Source: Eubacterium sp.
Lineage (GTDB): Bacteria; Bacillota; Clostridia; Lachnospirales; Lachnospiraceae
DNA length: 39,991 nt
Direction: 5' to 3'
Assembly: GCA_024681515.1 (NCBI GenBank)
Contig: JAILAR010000172.1
Span: 1 to 39,991, forward strand
Position 1 is the stretch's first letter. Every line of letters starts with the position of its first letter. This document shows, one piece after another, positions 33,420 through 39,991 of this stretch. A program made the translations under genes and the position numbers. The notes under the pieces are model-generated. The model was not told the origin of the DNA, made no database searches, and was given only the letters and a program-made list of their open reading frames with translations.

Positions 33420-34105
33420 TCAGTCTTTCTCCTGTCAGCGGGATGCGCACAGGCCAGTTTTAAATACTCTCCCATGCATCCTGCCAGCTGCAGCTTCTGG
33501 ATCCGAACCAGGCGGCTGACCTGCGCCAGCCGGCCCTGAACGATCCCGGAGCCTTCCCCCGCATCCTCAAACTGAAAAATCGGATTTAACATGATCTCCT
33601 CCCCCTCATATCCCAGTATTTCCGCAATCTCCAAGACCCTGCGGCTTTTATCCCGAAGCCGCCCGAGATGTACCACAATATCGATCGCCGATGCGATCTT
33701 CCTCCGGATCGCGCGAAGCGGAAGATCCTCGGCAGAGAGCACCATGGTCTCCAACCGAAGAAGCATATCGCTGACGGAATTGGCATGTCCTGTAGAAAGA
33801 CTGCCTTCATGTCCGGTAAGCATAGCCGTGAGCATGTCTGCCGCAGCTGCATCTCTGACCTCTCCGACTATGATCCGGTCCGGACGCATGCGCAGACTGG
33901 TGCGCACAAGTTCCCGGATATCGATCCGGTTTTTTCCCTCCAGGTTTGCGTTTCTTGCTTCCAGACGTACCAGATTTTCCGGTCCCTGAAGTGCCAGCTC
34001 CGCCACGTCCTCGATCGTAACCACCCGCTCGTCTGAAGGGATCGCCTCCGCCAGGGCATTTAGGAATGTCGTCTTACCGGCACCCGTACCGCCCTCTCCT
34101 GTCAA
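33416..34105 (-). pseudogene. cpaF: CpaF/TadA pilus ATPase, N-terminally truncated by element insertion
   Basis: The remaining about 230 codons encode the C-terminal ATPase lobe of CpaF/TadA, which powers pilus assembly. Walker A is GEGGTGAGKTT at the very start. An Asp-box region (VVTIEDVAELAL), Walker B (PDRIIVGEVRD) and the His box (TGHEGSLSTGHAN) follow. Intact CpaF proteins are about 380-450 aa, so the N-terminal domain and everything before Walker A are missing. Only a TTG at 34105 could serve as start, with no convincing ribosome binding site. The break coincides with the end of a serine-recombinase element. It should be inactive as present, although its downstream operon looks intact. 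Confidence 0.88.
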
Positions 34106-34128
34106 TATAGGACTAAAAACTTTTTCAA

Positions 34129-34172
34129 AAATATAGGCACCCAGGGCAAAACCGCCCCGGATGCCTATATTT
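34129..34172 (-). terminator. Terminator of the recombinase operon
   Basis: AAATATAGGCA (34129-34139) pairs with TGCCTATATTT (34162-34172), and an inner GGGC/GCCC segment strengthens the stem. On the minus strand it is followed by a T-run at 34125-34130. The hairpin overlaps the last stop codon by two bases and insulates the cpaF fragment from recombinase transcription. Confidence 0.75.
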
Positions 34173-35697
34173 ATGCCTCGTCAAAGCTCCAATGAATCTC
34201 CACTCGATCATCTGGATAAAGAATCACGTCATCTATGAACTTATCCCATGTATCATCCGTCATTGACTCAAGTTCCAAAAAAGTCTTTGCTGTCTCAATA
34301 TTCTCTTTTGCTTCGATGTGCTCATCGGATACAAGTTTCTTAGCCACCTTCTCATTGGATATCTTCTGTTTCAAGTCAGCTATGATTTTTTCTTGCTCGT
34401 CCTTCTTCGCTTTGAAGATTTCACGATCAATGCTCCTATCAGCAAGTTTCTCGAAAAGAGACTGCTTTACCTTCTTTGCGGATTCAAGAGCGCGCTCCAA
34501 CGATTTAAGCACATCCATATCCGACCTTTTATCATTATTTGTGTTAAGCCTCAATCCTTCTGCTTCCATTACATGCTGAAGTTTTTCTTTCAGACTATTC
34601 AACACCAGATTATCGAGGTTAGGTTCCTTCGCTTTCACCAACCTGCAATCACACCAATACCCAAACGAATAGCCTTTCATACAATATAGATCATCTCTGT
34701 TACGCCTGTGAAGTGCTCCACCGCAAATCCCGCATCTGTAATGCATTTTCCTATAGGGCTTATGCGATGCCTGTGTCGAAAAGGATTCCTGAACAGTACG
34801 AAACTCTTCCGGTGTAACAATCGCCTCGTGCATCCCCTCAACCTTGATCCATTCATCCTTTGTTTTTCTTTTGAATTTACCACTCACCTTATCATAGAAG
34901 GATTTTAAATTAACAACCGCTCCGGTATAATTTTCATTAAGCAGAACTTGATATATCGCACTGGATGTCCAACACATATTCTCAAAATTCCCCTTATGAT
35001 TTACAATTTCACCTCTTTCATATCTATACACTGTGGGGCATTTTATATCACGTTCATTCAAATTTCTTGCTATCTCGGTAAGTCCTATCCCTGCAAGTCT
35101 CATATCAAAGATTTCTCTCACAACGCCGGCCGCTTCGGGATCCAGTTCCAGCTTATGCCTGTCCTCTTTTTTCTTTCTGTATCCATAGAGAACCTGCCCT
35201 GCTGTGTATTTCCCTTGCTTTGCCATCTGCCGCTTGGATTCTATTCCTTTTTTCGACAGATCTCTTGAATAAATATCATACACCAGATTCTTGAACGCTA
35301 TATCCAGCCCACCCTCACAGGTTTTGCTATCATAATGATCATTGATCGCAATAAATCTAACACCCAGGAAGGGAAATAACTGTTCAAGGTAATTGCCCAG
35401 CTCCACGTAATCTCTGCCAAATCTCGAACAATCCTTTACAATGATGCAGTTAATCTTGCCCCTCTTTGCCAGCTCGATCATTTCTGTAAACTGCGGTCTT
35501 GTATCGAAATACCTTCCAGATAAGCCGTCATCACAACATTCGATCACATTACAGCCCCTAAACTCAGGTTGCTTGTTGATATAATCCATAATTAACCGTC
35601 TCTGCGATGTGATGCTACCGCTCTCAACCTTCCTGCCAAATATGTCACGATCTTCATCAGACAGTCTCATATATGCACATACCGTATAGTCGCTCAT
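34171..35697 (-). CDS. Large serine recombinase 3 (resolvase + recombinase + zinc ribbon)
   Basis: A 508-aa site-specific recombinase. The catalytic N-terminal domain (about 1-150) has the serine in CAYMRLSDED and the arginine-rich IVKDCSRFGRDYVELGNYLEQLFP. The recombinase domain (about 160-270) is followed by a zinc ribbon with CGICGGALHRR and CDC (about 320-350). The C-terminal coiled coil (about 390-460) is typical of directionality-controlling integrases. Its start overlaps the preceding stop by 4 bp (ATGA). Catalytic residues appear intact. It is the gene nearest the element end, as integrases usually are. Confidence 0.9.
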   Translation of the reverse strand: MSDYTVCAYMRLSDEDRDIFGRKVESGSITSQRRLIMDYINKQPEFRGCNVIECCDDGLSGRYFDTRPQFTEMIELAKRGKINCIIVKDCSRFGRDYVELGNYLEQLFPFLGVRFIAINDHYDSKTCEGGLDIAFKNLVYDIYSRDLSKKGIESKRQMAKQGKYTAGQVLYGYRKKKEDRHKLELDPEAAGVVREIFDMRLAGIGLTEIARNLNERDIKCPTVYRYERGEIVNHKGNFENMCWTSSAIYQVLLNENYTGAVVNLKSFYDKVSGKFKRKTKDEWIKVEGMHEAIVTPEEFRTVQESFSTQASHKPYRKMHYRCGICGGALHRRNRDDLYCMKGYSFGYWCDCRLVKAKEPNLDNLVLNSLKEKLQHVMEAEGLRLNTNNDKRSDMDVLKSLERALESAKKVKQSLFEKLADRSIDREIFKAKKDEQEKIIADLKQKISNEKVAKKLVSDEHIEAKENIETAKTFLELESMTDDTWDKFIDDVILYPDDRVEIHWSFDEA

Positions 35698-37385
35698 GCC
35701 ACTTCTACTCCCCTCTTTTTGGTCAGGTCAATAAGCTTCATAAGTTCATCTGTAAAGGTGTATGTCACCTCAAACTCTTCTTTGCTGTAACAGGTTATCT
35801 TCTTAATGAAGGCCTCCACCATCCCCCTGCTCAATTTTTCTGCTCCAATATATTTGGAAAATGCGTCTTCCATACCACCTCCACCATATTCGGGAGAAAA
35901 TGTTTCAATCGTAACCCTTAGTTTTACCATTTCAGCATCCAACTGTTCTATCTCTGCCACATAACTTGATTTCATTTCTAGATACTCATTCTCAGATAGA
36001 ACGCCATCTTTAAAATCCTCATATATATTCCTGGTCAGCTCATTTAGGCTTTCCATGCGGCGCTCACAATCGGACAATCTGTTTTCCAGTTCGATTCTTT
36101 TGCTAACAACATCCGATCTCCTATTCAACATCCTTAACCGGTCTCTTGCACCGATATAGGTAGCAATATGACTTTTTATCATCTTGAATATCAATTCTTC
36201 TAAATTCTCAGCTTTAACATTTTTTGCAGGATCCGCATTCCCATAGTTAGGCGAGTGCCTGCATACATAACTACTGTAATGACCTACACCATTTACAAGC
36301 CTTGCCGTCCTTCGATACATACTCATTAAATTTCCGCAATGCCCACAATACAGATATCCCTGAAGCAGATCCCGTTTTTCATTTTGAACCCCATCATATT
36401 TACCGCGTGTAGAATAGTATTCCCTACGTCTTTCGGCCATACGAACCTGAGCTCTATGATACATTTCATCAGTAATAATCGGCTTGTGATGGTCCTTTAC
36501 ATAGTATCCGTCACGCTTCATAGGTTTTGTAATTCCCTTGTAATAACACTTCACGGTTTTTCCAATCAAAACATCGCCGGTATAAATTGGATTCTGAAGA
36601 ATTCTTCTGATCTGCTTTCCTTCCCACATATTATTATATTTATCAGTGTGGATCACATCCTTAGTATGCCAGTACACACTGGGTGCGAGAATACCCTCCG
36701 CATTAAGCTCCTTTGCAATCTGCGCAAGACTCTTTCCATCCACATAATCTGTGAATATACGAATAACCACATCCTTCACATCCTCATCTATCAAAACCAT
36801 ATGAGGATCATTCGGATCTTTTTTATATCCATATGCTGCTGTACATGCGCAGAACACACCCTGCTTGAACTTATTCTCAAAGGATGAACTTACCTTTTTC
36901 GAAATATCCTTTGCGTATGCCTCATTGATGAGATTTTTCAGCGGCACCGACAGTCCATCTACTGTAGGATTTGAGAAAAGGCTGTCATAATTATCTGTCA
37001 CAGCTATAAAACGAACCCCAAAAAAAGGAAATATCTTTTCAATATAATCTCCCGCTTCTAGATAGTTTCTTCCGAGTCTTGATAGATCCTTTACAATTAC
37101 GCAGTTTATTCTTCCCTTCCTGATATCAGTAATCATCCTATTAAATTCAGGCCGATCAAATTTAGTTCCGGTAACGTCTCGGTCAACATATTCATCCACG
37201 AGAATCAACGAACAATCTTTGCTCAAATAATCCCTAAGAAACTTAATCTGATTCTCCACTGACTCACTCTCCACTTTACGCTCATCTTCTCTGGATAACC
37301 GAATATAGATAGCAGTCTTATATACTTTTTCTCCTACCGTAGCGTTTACACTAACAGAAGATGTTTTCCTGCTCTTACGTGCCAT
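35694..37385 (-). CDS. Large serine recombinase 2
   Basis: A 563-aa recombinase of the same family. The catalytic serine is in AIYIRLSREDE (about residue 35), with IVKDLSRLGRNYLEAGDYIEKIFP in the same domain. The recombinase domain contains SVYWHTKDVIHTDKYNN, and the zinc ribbon has YCGHCGNLMSMYRR. A coiled-coil segment (LENRLSDCERRMESL) follows. A basic N-terminal extension of about 20 residues precedes the resolvase fold. GAGAGGTG lies before the ATG, which comes one base after the stop of the upstream recombinase. It is not a close copy of its neighbours, so the three are diverged paralogues, not recent duplicates. Confidence 0.9.
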   Translation of the reverse strand: MARKSRKTSSVSVNATVGEKVYKTAIYIRLSREDERKVESESVENQIKFLRDYLSKDCSLILVDEYVDRDVTGTKFDRPEFNRMITDIRKGRINCVIVKDLSRLGRNYLEAGDYIEKIFPFFGVRFIAVTDNYDSLFSNPTVDGLSVPLKNLINEAYAKDISKKVSSSFENKFKQGVFCACTAAYGYKKDPNDPHMVLIDEDVKDVVIRIFTDYVDGKSLAQIAKELNAEGILAPSVYWHTKDVIHTDKYNNMWEGKQIRRILQNPIYTGDVLIGKTVKCYYKGITKPMKRDGYYVKDHHKPIITDEMYHRAQVRMAERRREYYSTRGKYDGVQNEKRDLLQGYLYCGHCGNLMSMYRRTARLVNGVGHYSSYVCRHSPNYGNADPAKNVKAENLEELIFKMIKSHIATYIGARDRLRMLNRRSDVVSKRIELENRLSDCERRMESLNELTRNIYEDFKDGVLSENEYLEMKSSYVAEIEQLDAEMVKLRVTIETFSPEYGGGGMEDAFSKYIGAEKLSRGMVEAFIKKITCYSKEEFEVTYTFTDELMKLIDLTKKRGVEVA

Positions 37386-37386
37386 A

Positions 37387-39033
37387 TTACATCACCTCTC
37401 CAAGATTTGTAGAATAATACTCAGCTATTTGCTCCATTTCTTCCAGCAACTTATCAAACCGGTACGTCACTTTAATTGTCTCAGAGTCAACAACATCCAC
37501 CTTCTCAATCAAAAAAATCAACAGTTCCCGATCAAGCTCACTGGTATCCTCATATTTTTTTATCTTCTCAATCCATTCCTGCTTGCCGATACCATTTGCA
37601 AGACGCGCATTCCTATCCGCCTCGACCGTCGCCATGCTTTTCTCAATATCCTTAATCTGAGACTGATACTGATCCCTGAGCATGGAATACTCCTCCCTCG
37701 AAAGAATACCGTCCCTAAAATCCTCATACAGGTTCTTTTTTCTGTTGTTGCAGGACTCTATTTCTCCCCTGAGCTTATTGAGCCGATTCTCATATTTCTG
37801 GATAACTGGTTTCTTGTTCGTGACCTCATTTATCAGATCCAACGCAAGCGACGCTGCCATTGCTCTGCTGACATAGCCCCTCACAAGACCTGTGATGCTC
37901 TCAGAAAGTGTTTTCTCCGAAATAATATGGGAGCTGCACTTTTTCTTATCCTTCTTATTTCCTGAGCAGACATAATACACGTATCTCTTATTGCCTGATG
38001 GAACTGTCTTACGCACCATTGGCTCACCGCATCCGGCACAAAACACCATACCTGCAAGTGGAAAAACTTCAGTTAGTTCCGGTGATACTCTCGTATCCTT
38101 AAGAAGAAGTTCCTGCACAAGTTCAAATTCGCTTCTGGATATGATTGCATCGTGCATATCCTCAACGCGAATCCATTCTGCCTCATCCTTAATAATGCGC
38201 TTCTTGACCTTGTAATTGGGCGTGGTGCATTTACCTTGAACAACCGTCCCTATATAAACCTCATTCTTAAGAATTCTTGTCACCGCATTGTAACTCCACT
38301 TCGGTCTCATACTTTTAACAAAACTGCTTTCCAGCGGAATCCCAATACTTTTTTTATACTGAAGCGGCGAAAGAATACCGGCTTCATTTAGCTTGTCAGC
38401 AATCGTCTGCTGGCTCATGCCGCAGAGTTTCATGGAGAAGATATCTCTCACAACATCTGCGGCATATTCATCAATAACCAAATGATTCTTGTTGTCCGCA
38501 TCTTTCATATATCCATAAGCTGCAAATGCCCCGATATATTCGCCATTGCGACGTTTGATATCCATGTGGCTACGAATTTTAATGGAAATATCTCGACAGT
38601 ATGCATCGTTGATCAGATTCTTAAAGGGGACAATCATATCGTTTCCCATATCTTCACGGACACTGTCATAACCGTCTGTAATCGCAATAAATCGTATCCC
38701 AAGCATAGGGAATATCTTTTCAATATATCGGCCAGAGTCGATATAGTTCCTTCCGAAGCGGGAGAGATCCTTTACGATGACACAGTCAATTGTCCCCTCA
38801 CGTATGTCTGATAGCATTCTTTGGAATTCCGGTCTTTCAAAGTTAACACCCGTGAAACCATCATCAATATATGTATCGATGACCTCAATTTCAGGATGGG
38901 ACTTCAGATAGTCCATGACCAATTCATTCTGATTGGCAATACTATTGCTGACGGACTTTCCCACATCAGAAGTATTGCCATCTTCCTTCGACAGCCGCAA
39001 ATACACGGCAGCATGAAATGATTTATTATTCAT
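37387..39033 (-). CDS. Large serine recombinase 1 (first gene of the recombinase operon)
   Basis: A 548-aa recombinase starting MNNKSFHAAVYLRLSKEDG. The start at 39033 is preferred to 39051 because GGAGGAGG lies between them. The catalytic serine is in YLRLSKEDG, and IVKDLSRFGRNYIDSGRYIEKIFP completes the domain. The DNA-binding recombinase domain (about 170-290) is followed by a zinc ribbon with CAGCGEPMVRK and C-terminal coiled coil. It heads the three-gene operon. A 10-bp inverted repeat (39051-39060 and 39097-39106) lies directly upstream and may be an autoregulatory site. Confidence 0.9.
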   Translation of the reverse strand: MNNKSFHAAVYLRLSKEDGNTSDVGKSVSNSIANQNELVMDYLKSHPEIEVIDTYIDDGFTGVNFERPEFQRMLSDIREGTIDCVIVKDLSRFGRNYIDSGRYIEKIFPMLGIRFIAITDGYDSVREDMGNDMIVPFKNLINDAYCRDISIKIRSHMDIKRRNGEYIGAFAAYGYMKDADNKNHLVIDEYAADVVRDIFSMKLCGMSQQTIADKLNEAGILSPLQYKKSIGIPLESSFVKSMRPKWSYNAVTRILKNEVYIGTVVQGKCTTPNYKVKKRIIKDEAEWIRVEDMHDAIISRSEFELVQELLLKDTRVSPELTEVFPLAGMVFCAGCGEPMVRKTVPSGNKRYVYYVCSGNKKDKKKCSSHIISEKTLSESITGLVRGYVSRAMAASLALDLINEVTNKKPVIQKYENRLNKLRGEIESCNNRKKNLYEDFRDGILSREEYSMLRDQYQSQIKDIEKSMATVEADRNARLANGIGKQEWIEKIKKYEDTSELDRELLIFLIEKVDVVDSETIKVTYRFDKLLEEMEQIAEYYSTNLGEVM

Positions 39034-39050
39034 CTGCTTTTCCTCCTCCA

Positions 39051-39106
39051 TGATAATCTGGAAAGATGGAAAAGCACTTAATACTTAGTCCGACTTCAGA
39101 TTATCA
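39051..39106. promoter_or_regulatory. Inverted repeat upstream of the recombinase operon
   Basis: TGATAATCTG (39051-39060) and CAGATTATCA (39097-39106) are perfect reverse complements 36 bp apart. The first arm touches the ribosome binding site region of recombinase 1. It could be a protein-binding pair, a leader stem or part of a recombination site; no clear promoter hexamers are seen in the 39034-39153 gap. Confidence 0.5.
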
Positions 39107-39153
39107 CTGACAAAACCAAATCTCCATGACAATGGTCGATGTCCAAGGACTTC

Positions 39154-39393
39154 TTATAATGTCCTGACAAACTCCTCAAACCGTTCCTGCAACGATATAC
39201 CTTCACCACTGTAAACATTTTTAACAACAACCTTTCCCACACGAAAACAATACGGATTCTTAATCTGCCTCAAGAACTCAGCCGCTCTTTCCTTTGGCGG
39301 CAAGCTGTCATCAATCTTAATCTCGTTGATGTCAACCAGGCTTTCTCGATCCACCATTCTTACATCCAAGTTCTTCATATCCTCAAGAGTCAT
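39154..39393 (-). CDS. DUF6870-like small protein
   Basis: A 79-aa acidic protein: MTLEDMKNLDVRMVDRESLVDI, then LPPKERAAEFLRQIKNPYCFRVGKVVVK and a C-terminal SLQERFEEFV helix. This matches, from memory, the small DUF6870 proteins that accompany integrative elements of Clostridia. Function unknown. A strong AAAGGAGG ribosome binding site precedes the start. It is followed by 120 bp before the recombinase operon on the same strand. Its presence supports calling the region a mobile element. Confidence 0.8.
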   Translation of the reverse strand: MTLEDMKNLDVRMVDRESLVDINEIKIDDSLPPKERAAEFLRQIKNPYCFRVGKVVVKNVYSGEGISLQERFEEFVRTL

Positions 39394-39504
39394 AGGGAAC
39401 CTCCTTTAGTCCTTGTTTATCGCCTTCTATAAGTCTTGGGATATTTTTTTGTTTCAGCCTTTTTACAACGACAAAAGCCATATCACATCGCATCAAATCA
39501 GCAA

Positions 39505-39546
39505 CAAAAAAGCGCCCATGCCAGGAACTGTAGCTTCCTGGTATGG
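39505..39546 (-). terminator. Intrinsic terminator of the flavodoxin gene
   Basis: CCATGCCAGGAA (39516-39527) pairs with TTCCTGGTATGG (39535-39546), with one G-T pair and a 7-nt loop. On the minus strand a T6 run follows after GCGC. The remaining sequence of the 39394-39581 gap shows no gene or clear promoter. Confidence 0.88.
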
Positions 39547-39581
39547 ACACCTTTACTAAATCGGTTATTTATAATTGCTTC

Positions 39582-39991
39582 CTATATATGATCAGCCAAG
39601 ATTTCTTTCAGTTTTTCCTTGCTCTTCTCTCCGTTCAGCATTACGCCTTCCATGATCTCCGCCGCTCCCGGTGCACTGTCTTCCAGCCGTTCCAGTGTCT
39701 TCCCGAATCCGGATCCACCTGAGGTTGCAAAGAGAACGATCTTCTTTCCGTGCATATCATAACTCTCCAGGAATGTGTTAACAATCGTGGGAGCCACATA
39801 CCACCAGATTGGGAAACAAAGAAAGATCGTATCATATTGTTCCATGTTCGAAACCTTATCCCCTCCAATGGGCGGTCTGCCTTTCGGATCGTTCATCTCC
39901 AGAGAACTGCGGGACTGCTCATCACGCCAGTTCAGATCATCATTTGTATATGGAACCTCTGGTGTGATCTCATAAAGATCCGCACCAGCTG
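39582..39991 (-). CDS. Flavodoxin-like protein (5' end beyond window)
   Basis: The frame stays open to the window edge, so the ATG at 39896 is internal: upstream codons read LYEITPEVPYTNDDLNWRDEQSRSSLEMNDPKGRPP. At least 136 residues are visible. FLCFPIWWYVAPTIVNTFLESYD and VLFATSGGSGFGKTLERL are the second and third FMN-binding regions of the flavodoxin_4 type. The phosphate-binding loop should lie beyond the edge. It is probably an FMN-dependent electron carrier or reductase. It has its own terminator. It may be cargo of the element or chromosomal flank; the window cannot decide. Confidence 0.88.
   Translation of the reverse strand, partial: AGADLYEITPEVPYTNDDLNWRDEQSRSSLEMNDPKGRPPIGGDKVSNMEQYDTIFLCFPIWWYVAPTIVNTFLESYDMHGKKIVLFATSGGSGFGKTLERLEDSAPGAAEIMEGVMLNGEKSKEKLKEILADHI

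Larger units (their letters stand above)
34106..39991. mobile_element. Integrative element with three large serine recombinases, inserted in cpaF (far end not seen)
   Basis: One end lies between about 34086 and 34128, where cpaF coding sequence stops and the recombinase-operon terminator begins. Three consecutive large serine recombinases, a DUF6870-like gene and visibly lower GC mark the block as foreign. The N-terminal part of cpaF does not reappear within the window, so the other end is beyond 39991 or inside the flavodoxin region. No att repeat can be named. Whether the element is conjugative cannot be seen. The right boundary given is the window edge. Confidence 0.75.

Noticed and set aside
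34086-34128. Exact attachment core of the element in cpaF
   Set aside because: Without the other element end no direct repeat can be matched, so naming a core would be invention.
1-39991. CRISPR array, rRNA genes, insertion sequence transposases
   Set aside because: No regularly spaced repeats of CRISPR type, no rRNA signature sequence and no transposase were seen on either strand. The only regular tandem repeats are the 12-bp and 46-bp ones described.

Overview
The window reads as chromosome of an anaerobic Gram-positive member of the Clostridia, most like a Lachnospiraceae-type gut bacterium. The reasons are lipobox lipoproteins, an LPXTG-type adhesin, a Firmicutes-style Tad pilus operon (Flp1-like pilin, TadE-like pseudopilins, a DUF5702-type protein, an FHA protein), strong AGGAGG-type ribosome binding sites, and tandem large serine recombinases with a DUF6870-type protein. 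Most of the window looks moderately GC-rich; the recombinase block from about 34.1 kb onward is visibly more AT-rich.

Layout. Positions 1-9.9 kb (all minus) hold a GH51 arabinofuranosidase, two paralogous lipoproteins, and two membrane HD-GYP proteins, one of them a giant beta-propeller receptor. tRNA-Ser(CGA), a miniature 2-oxo-acid-dehydrogenase-E2-like gene and a PlsC-type acyltransferase follow (10.0-11.4 kb, minus). At 11.6-16.0 kb (plus) lies an unrecognised four-gene cassette. It encodes a ClpX-like AAA+ ATPase without a zinc domain, a 118-aa protein, a 328-aa protein and a 593-aa protein, in two transcription units that each carry the same inverted-repeat operator. It abuts tRNA-Gly(CCC).

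Positions 16.3-19.8 kb (minus) hold clpS-clpA-aat, a complete set of bacterial N-degron functions (tagging transferase, adaptor, unfoldase) in one apparent operon. An odd 46-bp tandem repeat lies between clpS and clpA. Then come a CmpB-like membrane protein (plus) and an AGCS sodium/amino-acid symporter (minus). The symporter promoter lies upstream of a strong terminator hairpin.

Positions 22.7-34.1 kb (minus) form a Tad/Flp pilus locus, in transcription order: cpaF fragment, tadB, tadC, flp, DUF5702-like, two TadE-like, FHA, and a thioester/VaFE adhesin. cpaF is cut just before its Walker A motif by an integrative element that starts near 34.1 kb and runs to or past the window end. The element carries three consecutive large serine recombinases and a DUF6870-like gene; a flavodoxin gene at the window edge may be cargo or flank. 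The Tad ATPase is therefore broken as the sequence stands, and excision could in principle restore it.

The strongest candidate for an undescribed system is the ClpX-like cassette at 11.57-16.01 kb. The gene functions there are unknown; only the ATPase can be placed in a family.
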